From assembly GCA_016707525.1 (NCBI GenBank), contig JADJHP010000015.1, positions 83,763-147,762 on the forward strand: DNA of 64,000 nt, in the 5' to 3' direction. Below the pieces are notes generated by a model that worked only from the letters and a program-made list of their open reading frames with translations, did no database searches and had not been told where the DNA came from. Numbering within the stretch: the first letter of the stretch is position 1; each line of letters starts with the position of its first letter. Source of the DNA: Ignavibacteriota bacterium. Lineage in GTDB: Bacteria > Bacteroidota > Ignavibacteria > UBA10030 > UBA6906. This document shows positions 35,395 to 44,033 of the stretch, in pieces. The translations under genes and the position numbers were made by a program.

Positions 35395-36369
35395 GGCTCC
35401 GGCAACTACCGCTACCTCGGCGATGTGAATGGGAATGGGCTTGCCGATGATGCAGAATTCGTCGTGACGCGATTCGATGGCGAATACGTCGCTCTCACTC
35501 TCCCAACGGACGACCTGACGCCGATCATCGACCTCAAGACCAGCGCACGCATGCGCATCGTCCCCCTGCGATTCCTCAATGGCGAGGGAACTCTGGTTTC
35601 CATCCTCCGGGCGATCACGACCGAAACGTACGTCCGGGTGGAGGAAAAAAGTAGTGAGCGCGACCTTGCGCAGGTCTATATGCTCCATTTCAGCAGGTTC
35701 CGGCAGGACGCCACCACGATCGCCGGGTCGGCCCTCTTCACACAGGACCTGCACGTGTTTGAGAACCGTCCGTCATTTTCCGCGAGACTGCGGTTCTCCG
35801 AGCGTCGGGGACTCACGAATTTCAGCGGTGGCATCGAACGTGGCTTCGCCCGGGAACGATCGGTGCGCCTTCGCTGGCAATTGGTCCCGGAGATCGCCAA
35901 CCAATTGGATGTCATGAACAAGTCGGACCGGGTGAGCGGCTCCCGGTCGTCACCCAGGCTCCGCGACATCATCAGCAACGGGATCGCGTTCGACATTTCC
36001 TACCGGCCGGAGCAGGCGATGGAACTTGGCGTGAAGTTCGATGTGTCGCGTGCGGTGGACAGTTACACGTTGCCGGGGTTACAGGCGGACCTGAACGCGC
36101 AAACGGTGCGGATGGTCTATGCGTTCCAGGGATCGGGCCAGGCGCGTGCGGAGTTCGCACGCGAGGAGGTGCTGCTCGGCCGTGGTGCGGAGACGTTTCC
36201 CTATGAACTGACCGGCGGACGCGTTGCAGGGAAAACATGGGTTTGGAGGGGAGCCTTCGAGTATCGCATTACACAGTTCCTTCAGGCCTCTGTGAATTAC
36301 GAAGGGCGCACCGAGGGCGGCCGCGATCCGGTCCATACCGCGCGTGCGGAAGTCCGCGCATTCTTCTGA
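35395..36369 (+). CDS. Large outer-membrane barrel-like protein, C-terminal portion (after frameshift)
   Basis: Adding one C at 35391-35394 joins the first part as VRVTPGSGNYRYLGDVNGNGLADDAEFVV, a smooth dockerin-like calcium-loop phrase (DVNGNGLADDAE), so the two parts are one protein of about 1,180 residues. The remaining 300 residues are amphipathic beta strands (FSARLRFSERRGLTNFSGGIERGF, ELGVKFDVSRAVDSY) and end with AEVRAFF, a typical outer-membrane barrel C-terminus with a terminal aromatic residue. The function is unknown. Confidence 0.72.
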   Translation, partial: GSGNYRYLGDVNGNGLADDAEFVVTRFDGEYVALTLPTDDLTPIIDLKTSARMRIVPLRFLNGEGTLVSILRAITTETYVRVEEKSSERDLAQVYMLHFSRFRQDATTIAGSALFTQDLHVFENRPSFSARLRFSERRGLTNFSGGIERGFARERSVRLRWQLVPEIANQLDVMNKSDRVSGSRSSPRLRDIISNGIAFDISYRPEQAMELGVKFDVSRAVDSYTLPGLQADLNAQTVRMVYAFQGSGQARAEFAREEVLLGRGAETFPYELTGGRVAGKTWVWRGAFEYRITQFLQASVNYEGRTEGGRDPVHTARAEVRAFF

Positions 36370-36416
36370 TGCGCCACACCGTTGGTCAGAAGGTGGTCAG
36401 AAGGTGCACCCTGCGC

Positions 36417-36445
36417 TTGCGTTTTGTCTTTGCATTCTGTATGTT
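36417..36445 (+). promoter_or_regulatory. Promoter of ogt
   Basis: TTGCGT, a 17-nt spacer and TATGTT, about 75 nt before the methyltransferase start. Confidence 0.5.
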
Positions 36446-36520
36446 CATTCCACCAACGCCCGCTCCTAACGGGGATCTTTTCCACGCTGCACCACATCGG
36501 CGGGGCCTCGCTTCCATCTC

Positions 36521-37024
36521 ATGGTCTACTGTACTTCATTCGAATCGAAGGTCGGACTGATCTACGTCGCCTCGACGGAGAAAGGCGTATGCAAGGTCAG
36601 CGTTCCCCGCCAGACCAAGCGCGACTTCTTCCGTTGGTTGCGCGAGAACTTTGATGACAACGAAGTGATGGACAACAAGTCGCGCAACAAGGAAGTGATC
36701 GATCAGCTCACGCGGTACTTCAACGGTAAGCTCGCGAAGTTCACGGTGGCAGTCGATATGCGCGGCACCCCGTTCCAGCTCCGCGTGTGGAAGGAACTCT
36801 CCCGTATTCCGTACGGCACCACGATCAGCTACAAGCAACTTGCGAAGCGGCTCGGTACCAGCCGCGGCTTCCAGGCAGTGGGGCGCGCCAATGCGGGGAA
36901 CCCCGTGCCGATCATCATTCCGTGCCACCGTGTGCTGGGCGCTGATGGGTCACTCGTCGGCTACGCGAGCGGTGTGAAGACCAAGGAGTTCCTCCTGAAG
37001 CTCGAAGGGGCGTTGATGATCTAG
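36521..37024 (+). CDS. ogt: Methylated-DNA--protein-cysteine S-methyltransferase
   Basis: Protein of 167 residues that repairs O6-alkylguanine in DNA by transferring the alkyl group to its own cysteine (a suicide reaction). The C-terminal domain is complete: the helix-turn-helix/arginine-finger region (TTISYKQLAKRLGTSRGFQAVGRANAGNPVPIIIP), the acceptor C135 in PCHRVLG, then GSLVGYASG and KEFLLKLEG. The N-terminal domain is the short Ogt type, without Ada's zinc domain. It has its own promoter (36417-36445). The PcrA gene follows 60 nt later, suggesting a DNA-repair pair. Confidence 0.93.
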   Translation: MVYCTSFESKVGLIYVASTEKGVCKVSVPRQTKRDFFRWLRENFDDNEVMDNKSRNKEVIDQLTRYFNGKLAKFTVAVDMRGTPFQLRVWKELSRIPYGTTISYKQLAKRLGTSRGFQAVGRANAGNPVPIIIPCHRVLGADGSLVGYASGVKTKEFLLKLEGALMI

Positions 37025-37084
37025 CCGCTCTCCGTTGCTCCGTTGTTGGTTGCCTCCGATTCCCATTTTCGTTATCATCATTCC

Positions 37085-39325
37085 ATGTCATTCCTCGAAG
37101 AACTCAATACCGTGCAACGGCACGCGGTGGAAGCCGTTGACGGTCCCGTTATGATCGTTGCCGGCGCCGGCAGCGGCAAGACCCGTGTCCTTACGTACCG
37201 CACCGCGCACCTCCTGCAGAAGGGCGTGCGCCCCGAAAGTGTGCTGGCGCTGACGTTCACCAACAAGGCCGCGGACGAGATGAAGTCGCGCATCGCCGAG
37301 CTGGTCGGCCCGGCGAGCCGCGCCCTGTGGATGGGAACATTCCATTCGCTGCTTGCCCGCATGCTGCGGTTCGAGTGCGAGGCCCTCGGGTACAGCCGGA
37401 ACTTCTCCATCTATGATTCCGATGAATCCCTGAGCCTCATCAAGGGGATCATGAACGACCTCGGCGTCTCGCAGCAGCAGTTCACCCCGTCGGGCATCCG
37501 CAGCCGCATCAGTAACGCGAAGAACAGTATGGTGGCGCCCGCCGAGCTGCAACGCCGTGCCGTGGATATCCAGTCCACGCGTACCGCGGATATCTTTGTG
37601 GAATACGAAGCGCGCCTGAAGCGTGCGAACGCGATGGATTTCGATGATCTGCTGCTGAAGCCGCTGGAGCTCTTCCGCGCGCACAAGGATGTGCTCAAAC
37701 GCTACCAGCAGCGGTTCCAGTACATCCAGGTGGATGAATACCAGGACACCAACCGCGTCCAGTATCTGCTGTTGCACGAACTCGCCGCCGGACACAAGAA
37801 TATCTGCATCGTCGGTGATGATGCGCAGAGCATCTACTCGTTCCGCGGCGCCGATATCCGGAACATCCTGGATTTCCAGAAGGACTATCCGGAGTGCAAG
37901 GTCTTCCGTCTCGAGCAGAACTACCGGTCCACGAAGACCATCCTCGGCGCGGCAGATTCCCTGATCCGCCATAACGTGGACCAGATCAAGAAGACCCTCT
38001 GGACCAGCAACGCGGACGGCGACCAGGTGGTGGTGGACGTGTGCGATGACGACAGGGAAGAGGGGCGCCGGATCGTTGCCCATGTCGAAGAGGAAGTGCG
38101 CCACAGGAAGCGGGCCCTCAGTGACTTTGCGATCCTCTACCGTACCAATGCCCAGTCCCGCGTCCTCGAAGATGCCCTCCGCCGGAACGGCATCCCCTAC
38201 GTCATCATCGGCGGCGTGGCATTCTACAAGCGCAAGGAGATCAAGGACGTCCTCGCCTATCTGAAGCTTCTCGCGAACCCGAAAGACGACGAAAGCCTTC
38301 TGCGCATCATCAACGTGCCGGCCCGGGCCATCGGCGATACCACCATCAAGCGCATACGGAGTGTTGCGGCGAGCGAACGCATCACCATGCTTGACGCCCT
38401 GGCGGCAAAAGGGCTGGAAGGGTTGCTCCAGGACCGGGCACTCCGGGCAGTGCGGCAGTTTCACGCCATGCTCGTGAAGTACATAGGCCTGAAAGGGCAG
38501 ATGTCGCTGAGCGAACTCGCGCGCGCCCTGGTGGATGAGACGGGGATCCTGCGGATCCTGAAAGAAGAGAACACCCCCGATGCCACGGCGCGGCGGGACA
38601 ATATCCTCGAACTCATTTCCGCCATCACGGAATATGCGGATACGCACGACGGTGCCGTCCTTGAGGACTTCCTGCAGGAAGTGTCGCTGGTGTCGGATGT
38701 GGATACCGCCGAATTCGGGCGGAATGCCGTGACGCTGATGACCCTCCACGCCGCGAAAGGCCTCGAGTTCCCGGTGGTGTTCATCTCGGGCCTCGAAGAA
38801 GGGCTTCTGCCGATCTCGCTCTCGCTGGATACGCGCGAGCAGGTGGAAGAAGAACGCCGCCTCATGTATGTGGGGATGACACGTGCGCGGCAGCAGTTGT
38901 ACATCTCGCATGCGCGCTCGCGGTATCATCAGGGCGAGGTCATGTTCTCGGTGCGCTCACGGTTCGTCGAGGAGATCGACCCGTTGCATCTCACCTTCAG
39001 GGGTGGGGCTGCCGGTGCATCGGACTCCCCGCTGTCGGCACCTGCGCGGCCCCGCACGGCAGCGCGTCCCTCCGCATGGCGTGCCCCCGTCAAACCCGTA
39101 GGGAAGAGCGCAGGTTCCTCGGATCCGATGCCGCGGTACGAGGACGAGTCGCAGGAACAGATCCATCTGCATGTGGGCCTTGCCGTGACGCATGAGACGT
39201 TCGGCCAGGGGCGCATCGTGGCGCTGGATGGTTCCGGGTCGCAGGCCCGTGCCGTGGTGGACTTCAAGTCGGTCGGTCGCAAACAGCTCCTTCTCAAATT
39301 CGCCAATCTCCGCGCCGGAGCATGA
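37085..39325 (+). CDS. pcrA: PcrA/UvrD-type superfamily 1 DNA helicase
   Basis: ATP-dependent 3'-5' helicase of 746 residues with all main motifs: the Q-motif region (LNTVQRHAV), Walker A GAGSGKT, motif Ia (LTFTNKAADEM), motif II VDEYQDTN, motif III (DDAQSIYSFRGAD), motif IV (EQNYRS), motif V (TLHAAKGLEFPVVF) and motif VI (YVGMTRARQQLY). The last 50 residues (VTHETFGQGRIVALDG) are the PcrA C-terminal Tudor-like domain. It acts in nucleotide excision and mismatch repair and in removing RecA or stalled RNA polymerase. The ATG at 37085 matches the family start; no Shine-Dalgarno sequence is visible. The next gene begins 1 nt after its stop. Confidence 0.95.
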   Translation: MSFLEELNTVQRHAVEAVDGPVMIVAGAGSGKTRVLTYRTAHLLQKGVRPESVLALTFTNKAADEMKSRIAELVGPASRALWMGTFHSLLARMLRFECEALGYSRNFSIYDSDESLSLIKGIMNDLGVSQQQFTPSGIRSRISNAKNSMVAPAELQRRAVDIQSTRTADIFVEYEARLKRANAMDFDDLLLKPLELFRAHKDVLKRYQQRFQYIQVDEYQDTNRVQYLLLHELAAGHKNICIVGDDAQSIYSFRGADIRNILDFQKDYPECKVFRLEQNYRSTKTILGAADSLIRHNVDQIKKTLWTSNADGDQVVVDVCDDDREEGRRIVAHVEEEVRHRKRALSDFAILYRTNAQSRVLEDALRRNGIPYVIIGGVAFYKRKEIKDVLAYLKLLANPKDDESLLRIINVPARAIGDTTIKRIRSVAASERITMLDALAAKGLEGLLQDRALRAVRQFHAMLVKYIGLKGQMSLSELARALVDETGILRILKEENTPDATARRDNILELISAITEYADTHDGAVLEDFLQEVSLVSDVDTAEFGRNAVTLMTLHAAKGLEFPVVFISGLEEGLLPISLSLDTREQVEEERRLMYVGMTRARQQLYISHARSRYHQGEVMFSVRSRFVEEIDPLHLTFRGGAAGASDSPLSAPARPRTAARPSAWRAPVKPVGKSAGSSDPMPRYEDESQEQIHLHVGLAVTHETFGQGRIVALDGSGSQARAVVDFKSVGRKQLLLKFANLRAGA

Positions 39326-39326
39326 T

Positions 39327-40874
39327 ATGGCCCGAACCACGATCGAGTACCTCCGCGAACTCCGGCAACGCGCCGGGTTGGGTGGTGGGGAGCAGCGCAT
39401 CGAGGACCAGCACCGCAAGGGGAAGCTGACCGCGCGGGAGCGGCTCGCTCTGCTGCTGGACGAGGGAAGCTTCGAGGAACTCGACATGTTCGTCGAGCAC
39501 CGCTCGTCCGACTTCGGTCTGGACAAGCAGAAGTATTTGGGCGACGGTGTCGTCACGGGCACGGGCACGATCGACGGCCGTATGGTCTGTGTCTTCAGCC
39601 AGGACTTCACCGTCTTTGGCGGGTCGCTCTCCGAAGCCCATGCAGAGAAGATCATCAAGGTCATGGACCTCGCCATGAAGATCGGCTGTCCGGTGATCGG
39701 GCTGAACGACTCCGGCGGGGCGCGGATCCAGGAAGGCGTCGTCAGCCTCGGTGGCTACGCGGATATTTTCCTCAAGAACACCCTCGCGTCCGGCGTCGTC
39801 CCTCAGATATCGGCGGTGATGGGCCCGTGTGCGGGCGGCGCGGTGTACTCGCCGGCGATCACCGACTTCGTCTTCATGGTGAAGAACACGAGCTACATGT
39901 TCGTCACCGGCCCGAATGTCGTCAAGACCGTCACCCATGAGACGGTCACCTCCGAAGAGCTGGGGGGTGCCATGACCCATGCGAGCCGGAGCGGTGTGGC
40001 CCACTTCGCCTGCGACTCCGAAGCGGCATGTCTGGGATCCGTTCGCACGCTTCTCTCCTTCATCCCTCAGAACAATGCCGAAGACCCTCCTGTGCGGAAG
40101 AGCACGGATGATCCGGGGCGGCGTGATCCGGGTCTGGACACCATCATCCCGGACAATCCGAACAAGCCGTACGACATGGGGGACGTCATCCGGCGCGTCG
40201 TCGACAACGGTGAGTTCTTCGAAGTGCATGAGGAGTATGCCCGCAATATCCTCGTCGGCTTTGCCCGCCTTGCGGGGAAACCGATCGGCATCGTCGCGAA
40301 CCAGCCGTCGGTGCTGGCGGGGGTCCTGGACATCGGTGCATCGAAGAAGGGTGCACGGTTCGTCCGGTTCTGTGATGCCTTCAACATCCCGCTCGTGGTG
40401 TTTGAAGACGTGCCGGGATTCCTGCCGGGGACGGATCAGGAATGGCGGGGGATCATCACGAACGGCGCGAAGTTGCTGTATGCGTTCTGCGAGGCGACCG
40501 TGCCGCGGGTGACGGTGATCACGAGGAAGGCGTACGGCGGTGCGTACGACGTGATGAACTCGAAACACATCCGGGGCGACATGAATTTCGCATGGCCCGC
40601 GGCGGAGATCGCGGTGATGGGGCCCAAAGGCGCAGCAGAGATCATCTTCAAGAAGGAGATCGAGGCCGCGCCTGACCGTGAGAAGGCTCTGGCCGAGAAG
40701 GAACGTGAGTACCGCGAGAAGTTCGCCAATCCGTATCTCGCCGCAAGCCGCGGCTACATCGATGCCGTGATCGAGCCCTCCGAAACACGCCCGCGGCTCA
40801 TCCGGGCGTTGCAGGTCCTCGCAACGAAGGTGGATACCAATCCCAGGAAGAAGCACGGGAACATACCGCTGTAG
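39327..40874 (+). CDS. Acyl-CoA carboxylase carboxyltransferase (propionyl-CoA carboxylase beta / MmdA type)
   Basis: Protein of 515 residues with the two crotonase-like halves of biotin-dependent carboxyltransferases. Visible marks are KLTARERLALLLDEGSF, GTGTIDGR, GLNDSGGARIQEGV, the oxyanion motif GPCAGGAVYSPAITDF in the first half and GGAYDVMNSKHI plus MGPKGAAEII in the second. This is the length and layout of the propionyl-CoA carboxylase beta chain or of the methylmalonyl-CoA decarboxylase alpha chain. It moves CO2 between carboxybiotin and an acyl-CoA. Neither a biotin carrier nor a biotin carboxylase gene is nearby, so the exact complex is open. ATG 39327 is 1 nt after the helicase stop. 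Confidence 0.92.
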   Translation: MARTTIEYLRELRQRAGLGGGEQRIEDQHRKGKLTARERLALLLDEGSFEELDMFVEHRSSDFGLDKQKYLGDGVVTGTGTIDGRMVCVFSQDFTVFGGSLSEAHAEKIIKVMDLAMKIGCPVIGLNDSGGARIQEGVVSLGGYADIFLKNTLASGVVPQISAVMGPCAGGAVYSPAITDFVFMVKNTSYMFVTGPNVVKTVTHETVTSEELGGAMTHASRSGVAHFACDSEAACLGSVRTLLSFIPQNNAEDPPVRKSTDDPGRRDPGLDTIIPDNPNKPYDMGDVIRRVVDNGEFFEVHEEYARNILVGFARLAGKPIGIVANQPSVLAGVLDIGASKKGARFVRFCDAFNIPLVVFEDVPGFLPGTDQEWRGIITNGAKLLYAFCEATVPRVTVITRKAYGGAYDVMNSKHIRGDMNFAWPAAEIAVMGPKGAAEIIFKKEIEAAPDREKALAEKEREYREKFANPYLAASRGYIDAVIEPSETRPRLIRALQVLATKVDTNPRKKHGNIPL

Positions 40875-40977
40875 AGCTGTGCAAGGTGCTCCGTGGGCCG
40901 GCGTGGGAGTGGGAGAGTGGGATCCCGCCACGGATCGGCTGCTATTCGCTTGTCACCCTGCACGTTGCAGTCTTCCC

Positions 40978-41006
40978 TTGATTCCAGCCCCCCGATACGT
41001 TATCAT
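40978..41006 (+). promoter_or_regulatory. Promoter of LysM transglycosylase
   Basis: TTGATT, a 17-nt spacer and TATCAT, 54 nt before the ATG at 41060. Confidence 0.5.
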
Positions 41007-41059
41007 TAAAGATGAATCGTCGTGGTAGGGTACGACCTCAACCGTTGAAGGGACGTGAG

Positions 41060-42396
41060 ATGAGATATGTCTGTGCGATAGCGGTTGCAGCGATCATCCT
41101 GGCGGGGTGCTCCTCACAGTCCACGACCGATCAGCTCGTGCCGGTCCCCACGGCGCAGACGCTGCCCGATACGCTTCCCTCTGCCCCCCTGCTCCCCGAG
41201 AGTCTGGACGTGGCGGAGGCCATTCCCGAACAGTACGGCGTGCCGGACGATACCCTGATCGCTGCGATGCTCGAGTCCGCACGGCAACATTACGTCTCCG
41301 CAGCGGCGGCAGCGGAGAACGGCGACTCCAGCCGTTCCGTCATCCAGTTCGAAGAGGCCATCTCGATCCTGGATGAACTCAGTTACATCTCTGACATTGA
41401 ATCGAACCGCGACTTTAACGACCTGAGCAGGGCGGTCGTGGAGGACTATGAACGGTATATTGTTGTTATCGATAGCCTTTCTCCCGAGTCATCCATCTTT
41501 GCCCTGCGCGAGAAGTTGAACCAGGTGGTGGACCTCCCGGACACGGCCGCCGTTGGCCCGACGCGCCCGGTGATGCAGGGAACGACCGTCCCGCTGGTGA
41601 TGAATGACCTTGTCCAGCGCCACATCGATTTCTTCGTGGGGCGCGGGCGCGGACATATGGAACGATGGATCCGTAATGCGGGAACGTACTTTCCGATGGT
41701 CAAACAGATCCTTCGGGAGGAAGACGTACCGGAGGAGATCGCCTACCTGTGTATGCCGGAATCCGGTGTGAATCCGCTTGCACGCTCATGGGCGCGCGCG
41801 GTGGGTATGTGGCAGTTCATGAAAGGGACCGGGCGCATGTACGGGCTGCGCTCCACCTACTGGTACGATGAGCGCCGGGATTTCGAAAAAGCCACGCGCG
41901 CTGCGGCACGCCATCTGCGCGACCTCCACGGCGACTTCGGGGACTGGTATCTGGCACTCGCAGCATACAACTCCGGGGCGGGGCGTGTGTACTCCGGCAT
42001 CCGACGCACCGGGACCACGGATTTCTGGGAGATGCGCCGCCGCCTTCCGCGGGAGACCCGCAATTACGTGCCGCAGTACATCGCGGTCACGCTCATCGCG
42101 ATGAACCCTGAAGCATACGGCTTCGTGGGTCTCGATATCCCGCCACCGCTGTCGTTCGATGTGGTGACCGTGGATGATTGCGTGGATCTGGATGTGCTTG
42201 CGGACTGTGCGGGGACCAATGCCCAGACGCTCCGGGAACTCAATCCCGAATTGCTCCACTGGTGCACACCTCCGGGCATCCGCGATTATCGCTTCCGCGT
42301 GCCCGCCGGGATGGCAACACGGTTCAAGGAGAAGTACGCGGCGCTGCCGGGCGATACGAAGCGCGACTGGATCGCGCATACGGTGAAGAAAGGGGG
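41060..42396 (+). CDS. mltD: Membrane-bound lytic transglycosylase (MltD-like), N-terminal portion (frameshifted)
   Basis: ATG 41060 follows AAGGGACGTGAG and encodes a lipoprotein signal (VAAIILAGC). The SLT/goose-lysozyme-type catalytic domain lies at about 200-330: the catalytic glutamate in CMPESGVNPLARSWARAVGMWQFM, then GRMYGL, FEKATRAAARHLRDL and LALAAYNSGAGRV, as in MltD. These enzymes cleave peptidoglycan to anhydromuropeptides. A degenerate LysM-like segment follows (about 370-420). The first clear LysM is cut in GGGGG at 42392-42396; without one G it reads TVKKGETLGGIAAKYGMSATVLQ. The uncorrected frame runs on to 42820 in unlike, arginine-rich sequence. Confidence 0.85.
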
Positions 42397-43280
42397 AGAC
42401 GCTCGGCGGGATCGCGGCAAAGTACGGCATGTCCGCGACCGTTCTCCAGGAGACCAACCGTCTGAAGTCCAGCAAGCGTCTCTCGGTCGGATCCACCATC
42501 GTCGTCCCCGTGCCCCGGGGTTCGTCGAAGCATGCACTGCAGTTCAGCGCGAGTTCGATGGCGGACGATGCCCGGCCGTCGCGCACACGTACCTCGAGCG
42601 GGCGGACGAAGGTGGAACGGGCGCTTGCACAGGCGCAGCGGCAGACCGCCGATGTCCCTCCGGGCAAGAAGAAGCTCATGTATACCGTGAAGAGGGGCGA
42701 CACCATCGGGCACATCGCGGAATGGTTCGGCTGCCGCTCGGCAGACATCCGGAATTGGAACGACATTCCGTACGGGCGGCCGATCCGCGCCGGACAGGAT
42801 CTGGATGTGTACGTGGATGACGGCCAGGCGGCACGCTACAGCAGGATCAACCAGCTTTCCTTTGATGAGAAGGAGCGGATGTTCCGCTCGCACAGCCGGA
42901 CCGTCTCGGAGCAACAGGGCGAGGAGACCGGGAGGTATCTGGTGAAAGAGGGTGAGACGCTGGAAGTGATCGCACGCGAGCACGGTGTGACGATCGCGCA
43001 GATCAAACGATGGAACAACATGTCATCGTCGAAGATCCGCGCCGGCCAGCACTTGGTGATCCACGAGAGCGCCGAAAATGTGCGTATCGTGGAGCGCGAG
43101 CACCCGCAGCAGCCGGCGAAAGGCAAGGATGGGAAGGCCGTGGTCTATGTCGTGAAGAGGGGGGACACGCTGTGGGACATCGCCCGTGCGCACGAAGTGA
43201 GCCCGGAAGATATCCGGGACTGGAACTCCCTGAAGGAGAACCGCATCCATGCGGGGCAGGAGCTCGTGATCAGGAAGTAA
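42397..43280 (+). CDS. MltD-like transglycosylase, LysM-repeat portion (after frameshift)
   Basis: About 294 residues with four LysM modules: the one spanning the break, then MYTVKRGDTIGHIAEWFG, RYLVKEGETLEVIAREHG and VYVVKRGDTLWDIARAHE, each ending in an RAGQ or HAGQ-type strand. LysM modules bind peptidoglycan glycan chains. Together with the upstream part the protein would have about 740 residues, a usual size for MltD proteins with several LysM modules in Bacteroidota. A strong intrinsic terminator (43303-43337) follows. Confidence 0.85.
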
Positions 43281-43302
43281 GGAACGATCTGAGAGACAGC
43301 AC

Positions 43303-43337
43303 AAGGGAAAGCAGGCGTACCTGCTTTCCCTTTTTTT
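43303..43337 (+). terminator. Rho-independent terminator
   Basis: A perfect 13-bp stem, AAGGGAAAGCAGG / CCTGCTTTCCCTT, with a 4-nt loop and a tail of T. It also faces the convergent Spy-like gene, so it may work in both directions. Confidence 0.9.
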
Positions 43338-43361
43338 CTGGTGCCGGGAATTTCGCGTGTG

Positions 43362-43889
43362 TTACCGCCTGTCCCTCTTCATCTTCATCCGCCCCTCGGG
43401 GCCATTCCCCATCCTCATGCCCATCCGCTCTTCGCCCATGGCCAGCATATGCTTCTTCCACACTTTCTGCTGGTCAGGGGTCAGGATCGCTTTCACCGCA
43501 AAGAGATGGTCGAGGCCGTTGATCTTGAGCTGATGCTGGAGATCAGAAACCTCCTTCATCTTCTTCTCGATCGCGCCGCGTTCCGGGTTCTCGGCCTGGA
43601 ACAGTTCCTTGAGTTCAACGCGGAGGACGGCGATCTTGCCCTGCACGGTGACCTGCTTCTTCTCCAGATCGGTGCGCAGCTTCTCCATCTGACCCTTCTG
43701 CTGCTCGGTCAGGTTGAGCGCTTCCATCATTCTGCCGCGCATCGGCATCCGGTCTCCGTCCTCTTTGCAGACACAACCGCCGCGTCCCTGGCGATGCTCC
43801 GGACGGTCATCCGGCGGGTCGGGTTGTGCGGAAAGGGGGACAGCGACTGCTGCCGCCACCAGCAGTGCGAGAAATGTGTGTTTCACCAT
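43362..43889 (-). CDS. Spy/CpxP-family periplasmic protein
   Basis: Protein of 175 residues on the minus strand. AAAGGATATACC lies before the ATG at 43887-43889, and a signal peptide follows (LALLVAAAVAVPLSAQ). The mature part is helical, with the two LTxxQQ-type motifs of the Spy/CpxP family: LNLTEQQKGQMEKLR and ILTPDQQKVWKKHM. Spy-like proteins are periplasmic chaperones and CpxP-like ones sense envelope stress and metals. The His/Met/Cys-rich stretches (CVCKEDGDRMPMRGRMM and the methionine-rich tail) could bind metal. Close relatives often lie near ECF sigma factors, but none is seen here. Confidence 0.75.
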   Translation of the reverse strand: MVKHTFLALLVAAAVAVPLSAQPDPPDDRPEHRQGRGGCVCKEDGDRMPMRGRMMEALNLTEQQKGQMEKLRTDLEKKQVTVQGKIAVLRVELKELFQAENPERGAIEKKMKEVSDLQHQLKINGLDHLFAVKAILTPDQQKVWKKHMLAMGEERMGMRMGNGPEGRMKMKRDRR

Positions 43890-43975
43890 GGTATATCCTT
43901 TCTGTGATCGTGAGTGGTACGTTCTGCATGTTCGACACAGGCAGGAGGGCACCGGTTTAATGCAGGGTGCGCGCG

Positions 43976-44004
43976 TTGACTTTGCGCGCGCAAATCACTA
44001 TGTT
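43976..44004 (+). promoter_or_regulatory. Promoter of PorW/SprE-like lipoprotein and pyrK-pyrD-folC
   Basis: TTGACT, a 17-nt spacer and TATGTT, 30 nt before the GTG at 44034. A GCGCGC palindrome lies within it. All genes to 49289 follow with overlaps or 1-nt gaps, so this could drive the whole operon. Confidence 0.65.
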
Positions 44005-44033
44005 GCAACGATGTCGAACGGGGAGTACCTCTC

